A DNA stretch of 64,000 nt from Streptomyces sp. NBC_01016 (GTDB lineage Bacteria; Actinomycetota; Actinomycetes; Streptomycetales; Streptomycetaceae): NCBI RefSeq assembly GCF_026341035.1, contig NZ_JAPEOQ010000002.1:2480001-2544000 (forward strand), written 5' to 3'. The number at the start of each line of letters is the position of its first letter. Position 1 is the first letter of the stretch. Positions 16,585 to 24,914 of the stretch are shown in pieces. The position numbers and the translations under genes are program-made. The notes under the pieces were generated by a model, which ran no database searches, had not been told where the DNA came from, and saw only the letters and a list, made by a program, of their open reading frames with translations.

Positions 16585-18711
16585 ATGAACACCACCACGC
16601 ACCTCAGACGCAAGAGCCGCTTCAGGAGGCTCGCGGCGCTGCTGCCTGCGCTCGCCATGGGAGCCGCGCTCAGCGTCGCGCTGCCTACCGCACCGGCCTC
16701 GGCGGCCGCGGCGGCCCGGGTCGACAACCCGTACGTGGGCGCCAAGCCGTACGTCAACCCGGACTGGTCCGCCAAGGCGAAGGCCGAGCCCGGCGGCTCC
16801 GTCATCGCCGACGAGCCCAGCTTCGTCTGGATGGACCGGATCGCCGCGATCACCGGCACCTCCAACGGCCGTGGCCTGCGCGCCCACCTCGACCACGCGC
16901 TGACGCAGGGCGCCACGCTCTTCCAGGTCGTCATCTACGACCTGCCGGGCCGCGACTGCTCGGCGCTCGCCTCCAACGGCGAGCTGAAGGCGGAGGAGCT
17001 CGACCGGTACAAGTCGGAGTACATCGACCCGATCGCGGCGATCCTCGCCGACCCGAAGTACGCGGCACTGCGGATCTCCGCGCTGATCGAGCCGGACTCG
17101 CTGCCCAACATGGTCACCAACGCGGGCAGCGCGGCCGGCGCCACGGACGCCTGCCGGCACGTGAAGGAAGTGGGGTCGTACGAGAAGGGCGTCGGCTACG
17201 CGCTGAACAAGCTCGGCGACATCCCCAACGTCTACAACTACATCGACGCGGGCCACCACGGCTGGCTCGGCTGGGACACCAACTTCGACCCGGCAGTCGA
17301 CGAGTTCAAGAAGGCCGCCACCTCCGAGGGCGCGACGGTCGACGACGTCGCCGGCTTCATCGTCAACACCGCCAACTACGGTGCGCTGCACGAGCCGAAC
17401 TTCAAGGTCACCGACTCGGTGAACGGCACCACCGTGCGCCAGTCCAAGTGGGTCGACTGGAACTACTACGTCGACGAGCTGGGCTTCGCCCAGGCGCTGC
17501 GTGAGCGCCTGGTCAGCCGCGGCGGCTTCAACTCCGGCCTCGGCATGCTCATCGACACCGCCCGCAACGGCTGGGGCGGCACCGCACGGCCCACCGGCCC
17601 CGGCCCGCAGACCTCCGCCGACGCCTACGTCGACGGCGGCAGGGTGGACCGCCGCATCCACACCGGCAACTGGTGCAACCAGCAGGGAGCCGGAGTCGGC
17701 GAACGCCCGCAGACCGCGCCCGAGCCGGGCATCGACGCGTACGTGTGGGCCAAGCCCCCGGGCGAGTCGGACGGCAACAGCCAGCCCATCGACAACGACG
17801 AGGGCAAGGGCTTCGACCGGATGTGCGACCCGACCTACGAGGGCAACGCACGCAACGGCAACAATCCGACCGGCGCCATGGCCGACGCCCCGCTGGCCGG
17901 CCGCTGGTTCTCCGCACAGTTCCAGATGCTGCTGACCAACGCCTACCCGCCGCTGAACGGCGGCGGCGACCCGGGCCCCGACACCGAGGCGCCGAGCGTC
18001 CCGGCGGGGCTGAAGACGACGGGCGCCACCTCGTCGTCGGTGTCACTGTCCTGGACCGCTTCGACGGACAACGTGGGCGTCGCGTCGTACGACGTGTACC
18101 GCAACGGGACCCTCGTCGGCTCCACCGGCGGCACGACGTACACCGACAGCGCTCTGACCGCCTCCACCACCTACCAGTACAAGGTGCGGGCGCGGGACGC
18201 CGCCGGGAACGCCTCGGCCCAGTCCGCACAGGTCGCCGGCACGACGACTTCGGGGGGTGGGTCGGGCACCGGCAATCTGAAGGTGCAGTACAAGACGAGC
18301 GATACGGGCCTGACGGACAACGCCATCGGGATGAACCTGAAGGTGGTCAACACCGGTAGTAGTGCGCAGAGTCTGAAGGACGTCGAGATCCGCTACTGGT
18401 TCGACGACTCGGCCTCCTCGTACACGACGTGGTGCGATTGGGCGCAGATCGGCTGCTCGAACCTGACCCACTCGGTGTCGACGAACGGCACGGCGACCGG
18501 GGCCAATCGCTACCTGAAGGTCAACGTCACCGGCGGCACGCTCGCCGCGGGTGCCTCGACCGGCGACATCCAGCTGCGGCTGCACCGGGCCGACTGGTCG
18601 AACCTCAACGAGGCCGACGACTACAGCCACGGCACCGCCAGTGCCTACGCGGACGCCCCGAAGATCGGCGTCTACTCCGGCGGCCAACTCCTGTGGGGCA
18701 CCGCCCCGTAA
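16585..18711 (+). CDS. GH6 cellobiohydrolase with FnIII and CBM3
   Basis: A 708-residue non-reducing-end exocellulase. ATG 16585 follows GAGAGG; the longer upstream frame crosses the hairpin. The signal peptide ends near PASAAA (~44). The GH6 domain (~45-455) keeps Asp124 in YDLPGRD (Cel6A Asp175) and Asp171 in LIEPDSLPN (Cel6A Asp221), plus the AGHHGWLGW loop and the long insertions typical of bacterial exo-type GH6 (TfCel6B-like). FnIII is at ~466-550 and CBM3 at 565-708. It completes a set of complementary cellulases: GH48 and GH6 from the two chain ends, GH12 and GH9 internally, and GH10 on xylan. Confidence 0.95.
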   Translation: MNTTTHLRRKSRFRRLAALLPALAMGAALSVALPTAPASAAAAARVDNPYVGAKPYVNPDWSAKAKAEPGGSVIADEPSFVWMDRIAAITGTSNGRGLRAHLDHALTQGATLFQVVIYDLPGRDCSALASNGELKAEELDRYKSEYIDPIAAILADPKYAALRISALIEPDSLPNMVTNAGSAAGATDACRHVKEVGSYEKGVGYALNKLGDIPNVYNYIDAGHHGWLGWDTNFDPAVDEFKKAATSEGATVDDVAGFIVNTANYGALHEPNFKVTDSVNGTTVRQSKWVDWNYYVDELGFAQALRERLVSRGGFNSGLGMLIDTARNGWGGTARPTGPGPQTSADAYVDGGRVDRRIHTGNWCNQQGAGVGERPQTAPEPGIDAYVWAKPPGESDGNSQPIDNDEGKGFDRMCDPTYEGNARNGNNPTGAMADAPLAGRWFSAQFQMLLTNAYPPLNGGGDPGPDTEAPSVPAGLKTTGATSSSVSLSWTASTDNVGVASYDVYRNGTLVGSTGGTTYTDSALTASTTYQYKVRARDAAGNASAQSAQVAGTTTSGGGSGTGNLKVQYKTSDTGLTDNAIGMNLKVVNTGSSAQSLKDVEIRYWFDDSASSYTTWCDWAQIGCSNLTHSVSTNGTATGANRYLKVNVTGGTLAAGASTGDIQLRLHRADWSNLNEADDYSHGTASAYADAPKIGVYSGGQLLWGTAP
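18267..18711 (+). repeat. CBM3-coding repeat, copy 2 (GH6)
   Basis: Partner of 16041-16485. The first roughly 265 bp appear identical; the last 180 bp differ at a few positions, mostly synonymous. This points to recent duplication or gene conversion of the tail rather than shared ancestry of the whole genes. Confidence 0.9.
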
Positions 18712-18916
18712 CTGAGTGTTTGACGCTGATTCACGGCGATAGATTGCGGTTTGATGGCCCGGCCAGATCGAGGCTGAGGGGCCGGTGAGGTGAGGGGCTG
18801 CGATGTGGCGGGAGAGGGCTGTTCCATTCCAGCACCTCCCGTCTCATCCCACCTCGCCTCGTGTCCCTGGCCTTTACCCCCTGGTCGGGCCGTTCGCCGC
18901 GCGGTACAGCGGAAAC

Positions 18917-19297
18917 ATGACCCCGCGCGACGGGTATCCCGGCGAACTGTCCGACGAATGCCGGATGTTGATCGAAGTGCTCGAGCAGCTCACCGGTCTG
19001 CTGCGGCGCCTGCTCCGCGAGGCCGAGGGCCGCCACACGGAGCCGTCGGCCTGCGTGCTGGACTCCCAGACCATCAAGGCCTCCGCCAACGTGCACCTGG
19101 CTGACCAGGGCACCGACGCCGGCAAACGCATCATCGGCCGCAAGCGCCACCTGGGCTGCGACACCTTCCGCCTGCTGTTCATCGGCCTGCCCATCCTCGT
19201 CGCGGCGCTCCAGGCCGCGGTGATCGCCACGTACTCGCTGGAAGCGAAACTGCCCGGCGTCAAGGCGGACAACCTCCGCCTCCGCGAGGGGCGTTAG
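18917..19297 (+). pseudogene. IS5-family transposase remnant
   Basis: The frame contains a short N-terminal piece (YPGELSDECRMLIE), then jumps into the central region (SACVLDSQTIKAS, DAGKRIIGRKRHLGCDT) seen in Streptomyces IS5 transposases. About 60 residues that normally lie between (RYAMREIVNAL and the CQW motif) are missing, and the C-terminal half of the DDE domain is replaced by unrelated sequence. It is not functional. It marks the right edge of the cellulase island. Confidence 0.7.
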
Positions 19298-19400
19298 TCG
19301 GCGTGTGACATGTCGAACTCGCCGTGCCGCTAACGCAGTTGGTCAACGTAGAGATTGACGGCGTCCACACAGCTGTTCAACACCAACGTGCTCTGGTTGT

Positions 19401-19760
19401 TCAGTGGTCGGAATAGCTGAAGTCGCCCACGGTCCAGGCTTTGACGTCTTCAATCGCGACGCGGTACATGCCGCCGGTTTCCGGGATCCCCACCGTGCCC
19501 TGCAGGATCCGGGCGACGTGGAAGTGCAGATGCGTGGGCGGTCCGTTCTTCTCCGCGGCGGTATCGAAGATGACGGAGAACTCTCCCAGGTCGGTGGAGT
19601 CCGTCAGGACCTCCGCGACACGCTGGCGCCACACTTTTTCGGGGGCCAGCCGACCGGTGATGACAGCGCCACCGGTCACGACGGTCAGGGACATCTGATT
19701 GCTCTGCCCGGTCTCCACCAGGGCGGCCATGGCAACGAGCAGCTCATCATGCTTCGACAT
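19401..19760 (-). CDS. conserved hypothetical protein (possibly GvpU-like)
   Basis: A 119-residue soluble protein. The pattern (alpha-helical start HDELLVAMAALVE, then strand-rich SLTVVTGGAVITGRL, HLHFHVARIL, GMYRVAIEDVKAWTVGDFS) is reminiscent of the gas-vesicle accessory protein GvpU, in which a GAVISG-type strand and a C-terminal strand ending in GK/GDFS occur. No other gas-vesicle gene is nearby, so the link is weak. It stands alone between an IS relic and a gene-poor stretch. Confidence 0.55.
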   Translation of the reverse strand: MSKHDELLVAMAALVETGQSNQMSLTVVTGGAVITGRLAPEKVWRQRVAEVLTDSTDLGEFSVIFDTAAEKNGPPTHLHFHVARILQGTVGIPETGGMYRVAIEDVKAWTVGDFSYSDH

Positions 19761-20084
19761 GGGCGAGATTGTATTCGCCGACGCTCGGGCTGCTGCAACG
19801 TTGGTGCTACCGGGCGAGACGCGCGCTCACGGTCTTGCCGCCTGAGGCCGGGCGGGTGACCGCGGTGGTGCGGGCGAGGCGGTTGACCACCTTGTGCCCC
19901 GGAAGGCGGCCCGAAAACCAGGCGATGAACGCCTCGCTCCCACTCGCCGCCATCGGTCGAGGTCGATTGCCTCACTGGCGAACATCCAGAAATCTATGTC
20001 GGCCGGAGTAGACATTGGGTGGTGGTGTGGTTATGGTTTCTCTCGTAGCCGAGATCGAGCAAGCCCGGCAGGGATGAACTGCCG

Positions 20085-20455
20085 GGGAAGCAGTACCCGT
20101 AGTTGCAGTTCGCAGGACGGTGCGGTGGTGGAGTTTCGAAGCCAGGTTTGTTGCAGGACGGCGACGGGACTGACGACCGGACCGGGTGGCCCGCAGTGAT
20201 CAGGGGCCGCCGTGAGCAGTACCGCAGTAGCAGTACCCGCAAGTGCAGTACCCAGCAGTGCAGTTGAGTGAGCAGCACCTCGGTGAAGGCGTCGGCTGCG
20301 GACGCGCGCACCGGGAAGTTCGACAGTGGGGTTCTAAGCCGGAGCAGACGCAGGACGGGCGACGGGGCTGGCTGTCGAAGAGTGGCGCTACCGCAGGCCA
20401 CTGAGCAGTACGCATCACCAGCAGTAAGCAGGAGAGCAGTACCGGCAGTTGGTAA
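20085..20455. repeat. cluster of AGCAGTACC/GCAGT repeats
   Basis: The word GCAGT(A/T) occurs about a dozen times in three groups: near 20092-20112, 20215-20265 and 20403-20452. The densest group runs GCAGTACCGCAGTAGCAGTA with more copies following at 9-14 bp spacing. The spacing is irregular, so it is not a CRISPR or simple tandem array. On the other strand it reads as TACTGC words. The function is unknown; a structured leader RNA or a multi-site protein target are both possible. Confidence 0.6.
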
Positions 20456-20670
20456 GTGTTTGATCCCAGAGGGAAGAAACGGAGGAGCCGAGCGCCATCA
20501 GGATCGCCCGGGTGGATGTCTTGAGCCCGGGTACCGCAGGACATCGATAGTGAGGTGGTCTCCGGTCAAGCAACCGCGATCCCCGCATCCCCGACATCTT
20601 CCAGGTCGGGTCGGCGGACACAGAAGGCCGGTGCAGTATCAGGGCCGGCAGATGGTGTAGTAGTTCCTTC

Positions 20671-20702
20671 GGGGCCCGGGTGCCGTACGGCACCCGGGCC
20701 CC
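20671..20702. terminator. perfect 32-bp palindrome before the MerR-like gene
   Basis: The sequence from GGGGCCCGGGTGCCGT to its exact reverse complement forms a 16-bp-arm palindrome with no loop insert, ending 37 bp before the GTG start. As RNA it would fold into a very stable hairpin; as DNA it could be a protein site. It may be a terminator for a leader transcript or shield the gene from read-through. Confidence 0.6.
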
Positions 20703-20739
20703 TCGACGCGTTCCACACAGAGAACACAGAGAGGTGCAA

Positions 20740-21075
20740 GTGACAGCAGACGATTCGTTCGGGCGTCTCGACGACGACGACTACCCCGCCTACACCATGG
20801 GCCGGGCCACCGAGATACTCGGCACCACCCAGGGCTTCCTCCGCGCCATCGGCGAAGCCCGCCTCATCACCCCGCTGCGCTCAGAGGGCGGCCACCGCCG
20901 CTACTCCCGCTACCAACTGCGCATCGCCGCCCGCGCCCGCGAACTCGTCGACCAGGGCACCCCCATCGAAGCCGCCTGCCGCATCATCATCCTCGAAGAC
21001 CAACTCGAAGAGGCCCAGCGCATCAACGCCGAATACCGCGCCGCAGGATCAGGCGACCAGATGGCCGGGACTTGA
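20740..21075 (+). CDS. MerR-like helix-turn-helix protein
   Basis: A 111-residue protein with GTG start after GAGAGAGG. A winged-helix MerR-type DNA-binding domain lies at ~18-90: YTMGRATEILGTTQGFLRAIGEARLI is the helix-turn-helix, LRSEGGHRRYSRYQL the wing, and ELVDQGTPIEAACRIIILEDQLEEA the first dimer helix. No effector domain follows. Its place next to the cold-shock/helicase genes, on the opposite strand and convergent, suggests a regulator linked to that block (inference). Confidence 0.85.
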   Translation: MTADDSFGRLDDDDYPAYTMGRATEILGTTQGFLRAIGEARLITPLRSEGGHRRYSRYQLRIAARARELVDQGTPIEAACRIIILEDQLEEAQRINAEYRAAGSGDQMAGT

Positions 21076-21254
21076 GAGGACCGGAACCTGCAACTCTCTG
21101 CGGGAGCTTCGCGGTTACGGCCCCCGCATGTTGCTTGGACGCGCCGCCGGGGTGCGGCGTCCCAGGGACATCGCCTGTAGAGGCTGTCGTCCGCCGGGAG
21201 TGTCCGACGCTGTGCCAGTCCAGGCACATGACAGGCTCGCGCCTGCCCCGCCGA

Positions 21255-21563
21255 TCAGGCGGGCGCGGGGGCGCCCAGCATGACGGAAGCCCGCTGGAGC
21301 GGACTGATGCCGGGCGCGGGCGCGGCCGCGGGCAGAGTCCGGCAGGTGAAGCCGAGCCGGGCCATGGCGCGGAGGACTTCGCCCGCGCTGAAGTCCCGGC
21401 GGTCCTGGCGGGTGATGACCTGGCCGACCTGTTTGGCGGGGTAGTGGCGGCGCCCGATGATCACGGACTCACCGGTGACCGGCTCGGGCTTGATGCCCTT
21501 CATCGTTTCCAGCACCCCGCTCCTGGTCAGGTCGAACGGGAAGCGGGCGATGACACAGCGCAT
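21255..21563 (-). CDS. SCO5918 family protein
   Basis: A 102-residue conserved Streptomyces protein beginning MRCVIARFPFDLTRSGVLE, which I recognise as the SCO5918 family of unknown function. The core (GIKPEPVTGESVIIGRRHYP, VGQVITRQDRRDFSAGEVLRAM) is small and basic, suited to nucleic-acid binding but with no named domain. GAGG stands before the ATG. It is the last gene of a leftward run helicase-CBS-SCO5918, 39 bp after the CBS gene. Confidence 0.85.
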   Translation of the reverse strand: MRCVIARFPFDLTRSGVLETMKGIKPEPVTGESVIIGRRHYPAKQVGQVITRQDRRDFSAGEVLRAMARLGFTCRTLPAAAPAPGISPLQRASVMLGAPAPA

Positions 21564-21602
21564 GAGACCTCACAAGAAGAAGGGCAATCGTGGGGAGCTG
21601 GT

Positions 21603-21914
21603 TCAGCGGGCTAGAGCGAGGGCGAGGCCGCCGTCGCCGAGGTCGCGCAGGCGGATCCGATCCGTGTACGCGGAGCCGTCACGGACAGCCGTGAGCTTGG
21701 CCCGGGTGACCAGACCGGTGCGTCGGCCGTCCTGGTCGCAGACGAGCAGGTGCCCGACACGGGCGCCGACCATCACGGACAGGGCGACCTCGACCGTCAT
21801 GTCGTCCCAGACCCGCGGCCCGGCTTCCTCAACGGTGTGGGCAACGGTGTCGCCCAAGGTCGCGCGCACGGGGTCGCCGCTCATCGGGCGGGACTGCATC
21901 TGTACCAGCGTCAA
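21603..21914 (-). CDS. CBS-domain protein
   Basis: About 103 residues with a CBS pair-like fold: VWDDMTVEVALSVMVGARVGHLLVCDQDGRRTGLVTRAKL. I place the start at TTG 21914 because GGAGG lies 8 bp before it; GTG 21953 would read into the ribosome site, and ATG 21899 is the other choice. CBS domains bind adenosyl ligands, but the ligand here is unknown. It sits 53 bp after the DEAD-box gene in the same direction and likely shares its transcript. Confidence 0.8.
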   Translation of the reverse strand: MTLVQMQSRPMSGDPVRATLGDTVAHTVEEAGPRVWDDMTVEVALSVMVGARVGHLLVCDQDGRRTGLVTRAKLTAVRDGSAYTDRIRLRDLGDGGLALALAR

Positions 21915-21967
21915 AAGGTGCCTCCGGCAAAGGTTGGCCAGTGTTCTGATCACGAAGGTCTCTGGGC

Positions 21968-23449
21968 TCAGGCGGCCGCGTCGGCAGCAGCCCGCTGCGG
22001 CGCGGAGGTGCGTCGTGCCGCGGAAGCGGGGCGGCGACGGCCGCGGGAGGCGGTGCCGCGCTTGGGGCGTTCGGTGACCGGCGCGGTGATGGCGACCGGG
22101 ATGCCCGAGGGGGCCTGGGCTCCGGTGATGCGGTGCAGTTCCTGCTCGCCGGAGCGGACCTGGGTGATCTGGGGGCGGATCCCGGCGTCCGACATGAGGC
22201 GGATCATGCCGCGGCGCTGATTGGGGGTGACCAGGGTGACGACGCTGCCGGACTCACCGGCACGGGCGGTGCGGCCGCCGCGGTGCAGGTAGTCCTTGTG
22301 GTCGGTCGGCGGGTCGACGTTGACGACGAGGTCGAGGTTGTCGACGTGGATGCCGCGGGCGGCGACGTTGGTGGCCACGAGCACGGTGACGTGCCCGGTC
22401 TTGAACTGCGTCAGGGTGCGGGTGCGCTGGGGCTGGGACTTCCCGCCGTGCAGCGCGGCGGCCCGTACACCGCTGTTGAGCAGGTCCTGCGTCAGCCGGT
22501 CGACGGCGTGCTTGGTGTCCAGGAACATGATCACGCGGCCGTCGCGGGCGGCGATCTCGGTGGTGGCCGTGTGCTTGTCGGCGCCGTGGACGTGCAGCAC
22601 GTGGTGCTCCATCGTCGTGACCGCACCGGCCGAGGGGTCCACCGAGTGGACGACCGAGTCCGTCAGATAGCGACGCACCAGTAGATCCACATTGCGGTCC
22701 AGCGTCGCGGAGAACAGCATGCGCTGTCCCTCGGGGCGCACCTGGTCCAGGAGTGCGGTGACCTGCGGCATGAATCCCATGTCGGCCATCTGGTCGGCCT
22801 CGTCCAACACCGTGATGCCCACCTGGTTCAGGCGGCAGTCGCCACGGTCGATGAGGTCCTTGAGCCGGCCCGGGGTCGCCACGACGACCTCGGCCCCACC
22901 GCGCAGCGCGCTGGCCTGCCTGCCGATCGACATGCCGCCGACGACCGTGGTCAGGCGAAGCCTGACAGCGCGGGCGTACGGAGTGAGTGCGTCGGTCACC
23001 TGTTGGGCGAGCTCGCGGGTGGGGACCAGGATCAGCCCCAGCGGCTGGCGGGGCTCGGCGCGCTGCCCGGCGGTCCGGGAGAGCAGGGCGAGGCCGAAGG
23101 CGAGGGTCTTGCCGGAGCCGGTGCGCCCGCGGCCGAGGACGTCACGGCCCGCGAGGGAGTTCGGCAGCGTCGCGCCCTGGATCGGGAAGGGGGCGGCCAC
23201 ACCCTGCCTGCCGAGTTCGGCCAGCAGCGGCGCGGGCATGCCGAGTTCGGCGAAGCCGTCGACGGCGGGCAGAGCCGGGGTGACCGTCTTGGGGAGCGCG
23301 AACTCACCCTGCACGGCGGCGGGCCGACGGCCGTAGCCACCGGACCGGGCCGGCCCACCGGACCTGCTCCGGTTTCCGGCACCGGAATTGGCACCGCCAC
23401 CGCCATTACGGGTGCGGGCGAATCGGTCGTTTGTACGTGTGCGGTTCAT
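21968..23449 (-). CDS. DEAD-box RNA helicase
   Basis: A 493-residue ATP-dependent RNA helicase with the full motif set: Q-motif region FPIQGATLP, motif I GRTGSGKT, Ia PTRELA, II DEAD, III SAT, V ARGIHVDNL and VI HRGGRTARAG. The N-terminal ~50 residues are Gly/Ser/Arg-rich and the C-terminus is basic (KRGTASRGRRRP), both typical RNA-binding tails. AAGGAAGG precedes the ATG. Next to a CspA-type gene, it fits a role in unwinding structured RNA at low temperature. Confidence 0.95.
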   Translation of the reverse strand: MNRTRTNDRFARTRNGGGGANSGAGNRSRSGGPARSGGYGRRPAAVQGEFALPKTVTPALPAVDGFAELGMPAPLLAELGRQGVAAPFPIQGATLPNSLAGRDVLGRGRTGSGKTLAFGLALLSRTAGQRAEPRQPLGLILVPTRELAQQVTDALTPYARAVRLRLTTVVGGMSIGRQASALRGGAEVVVATPGRLKDLIDRGDCRLNQVGITVLDEADQMADMGFMPQVTALLDQVRPEGQRMLFSATLDRNVDLLVRRYLTDSVVHSVDPSAGAVTTMEHHVLHVHGADKHTATTEIAARDGRVIMFLDTKHAVDRLTQDLLNSGVRAAALHGGKSQPQRTRTLTQFKTGHVTVLVATNVAARGIHVDNLDLVVNVDPPTDHKDYLHRGGRTARAGESGSVVTLVTPNQRRGMIRLMSDAGIRPQITQVRSGEQELHRITGAQAPSGIPVAITAPVTERPKRGTASRGRRRPASAARRTSAPQRAAADAAA

Positions 23450-23689
23450 GCGGAACCTTCCTTGATGCGGTGCATATCAAGGAATTCTTCCGGCGATGAA
23501 CGGCGCGGAGAATCACGAGAAATGGACCGACGGTAAAAGCGAAAGCGGATCTGGCCGGCTGGTAATCCATGCGGGCGCAGGCGCTGAAAACGAGTGACGC
23601 GAAGAGGGAATCTCACCCGGAGCGTCGACTGCAGATATGGGCGGATGTTATCCGAATCGCCCGCAGGTCGAATCACTGCGGGAAATGCC

Positions 23690-23733
23690 TGTAGCTGGGG
23701 CCCGCACCCCGAAGGATGCGGGCCCCAGCTACA
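23690..23733 (-). terminator. strong hairpin after the cold-shock gene
   Basis: Perfect 17-bp arms TGTAGCTGGGGCCCGCA / TGCGGGCCCCAGCTACA with a 10-nt loop, 15 bp beyond the csp stop. It probably ends or attenuates the csp transcript and separates it from the helicase gene further along. Confidence 0.75.
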
Positions 23734-23748
23734 AAGTACGCGTCAGCG

Positions 23749-23952
23749 TCAGGCGGGAACGATGTTCTCGGCCGTCGGGCCCTTCTGGCCCTGCGCGATG
23801 TCGAAGTTCACCTTCTGGCCTTCGAGCAGCTCGCGGAAGCCCTGGCCGGCGATGTTCGAGTAGTGGGCGAACACGTCAGCGCCGCCACCCTCCTGCTCGA
23901 TGAAGCCGAAACCCTTTTCCGCGTTGAACCACTTCACGGTGCCAGTAGTCAT
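23749..23952 (-). CDS. CspA-family cold-shock protein
   Basis: A 67-residue single OB-fold protein, MTTGTVKWFNAEKGFGFIEQ, with RNP1 (KGFGFIEQ) and an RNP2 variant (VFAHYS). It binds single-stranded RNA/DNA as an RNA chaperone. GGAG precedes the ATG. The gap to the next gene upstream is long, consistent with the long leader typical of csp genes. It belongs with the helicase. Confidence 0.97.
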   Translation of the reverse strand: MTTGTVKWFNAEKGFGFIEQEGGGADVFAHYSNIAGQGFRELLEGQKVNFDIAQGQKGPTAENIVPA

Positions 23953-24529
23953 GTCAATCTCCTTTGGGGCAGTACAACGGATATCCGCACTGTGCGGACA
24001 CCGTGTCGCCGCGATGATTACCCCGCCCGGAAATGACCGGTAATACAAAAGTGCCCCCACCGCAGTATGCAGCCAGGAGCACTTGAAGTTTTCGGGAACC
24101 ACAACTGCAACTGAGACGACAGTAGCACGCCATAGCGGCCCGCGGGTACGAACTAATCCCGCTCTGCTCATTGCGCTAAAAACTCTCCCTGCCCGGATCG
24201 TTAAACCCTCACTTCGCGAACACAGACATTGGTTTGTCGAGCGCAGCGTTTCGGAAGAGTGCCGGATGCCTGTTGCCGGGTTAACCGGTTTTGCCGCCAC
24301 GCCAGGGCCAATGGCGTCTGGCGGCTACCGCCTCCACGCGTCGACGCGGTCGTGCGCTCCCGGCGTGAGGACGGTCGGGTGTGCGTACGAGCCGGCCATG
24401 GCGCAGATCCGGGCCCCCGGCCGGTCGGCAGGCCGTGGACGGAAGCTCACTAGACGATGCGCGCCATCATGGTCGGGGTGGCGTGCGCCGCATCCGTGCC
24501 CGGTTTGTTACCGGCGGCTCCCCGTCCTA
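23953..24529. other. csp promoter/leader region and unassigned DNA
   Basis: The first ~150 bp upstream of the csp start probably hold its promoter and leader. The rest (to ~24529) shows no recognisable gene; it is lower in GC near 24040-24240 than the coding DNA around it. Confidence 0.4.
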
Positions 24530-24832
24530 TGGGGTGGCAAAAGGGGCGCCGACACCGGTCCGTCACGGGTCGACCGGCGGAAGACGGGTAGCAAGCACCA
24601 CTTGATCTGTGACGGCCGCGGCACCCCGCTCAAAGTCATCAGCACCGCCGCGACCGTCAACGACATCACCCAGACCCTCGCGCTCGTCGACGGCATCCCG
24701 CCCGTCGCAGGACGTCCAGGCCGGCCAAGGAGACGCCCGGACGCCCTACTCGGTGACAAGGGCTACGACTCGAACCCGAACCGGGCCGCACTTCGCAAGC
24801 GGAAGATCCTGCCGGTCATCTCCCGAAAAGGC
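24530..24832 (+). pseudogene. IS5-family transposase fragment
   Basis: The frame reads TGPSRVDRRKTGSKHHLICD, then PLKVISTAATVNDITQTLALVDGIPP and ALLGDKGYDSNPNR to PVISRKG. This is the middle of a Streptomyces IS5 (IS427-type) transposase, with one DDE Asp in GDKGYD. The N-terminus is missing and the sequence ends abruptly before the catalytic Glu region. It is a dead fragment. Confidence 0.8.
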
Positions 24833-24914
24833 TGCCTGCAGTCTCATCTGCCGGCGCCGACTCAAGAGGACCCAACCATGACCGTATTGCGGGCCCGGAC
24901 TCGACCCGTGGGAT

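Larger units (their letters stand above)
19761..20739. other. 979-bp gene-poor stretch
   Basis: No frame here looks like a protein: all open frames are short, lack ribosome sites and have unusual composition. It contains a cluster of GCAGTA-like repeats (20085-20455) and a 32-bp palindrome (20671-20702), both listed separately. Part of it may be a long leader of the MerR-like gene. Confidence 0.5.

Noticed and set aside
20085..20455. CRISPR array or tRNA cluster
   Set aside because: The repeated word is only 5-9 bp with irregular spacing and no unique spacers, and no cloverleaf folds are apparent.
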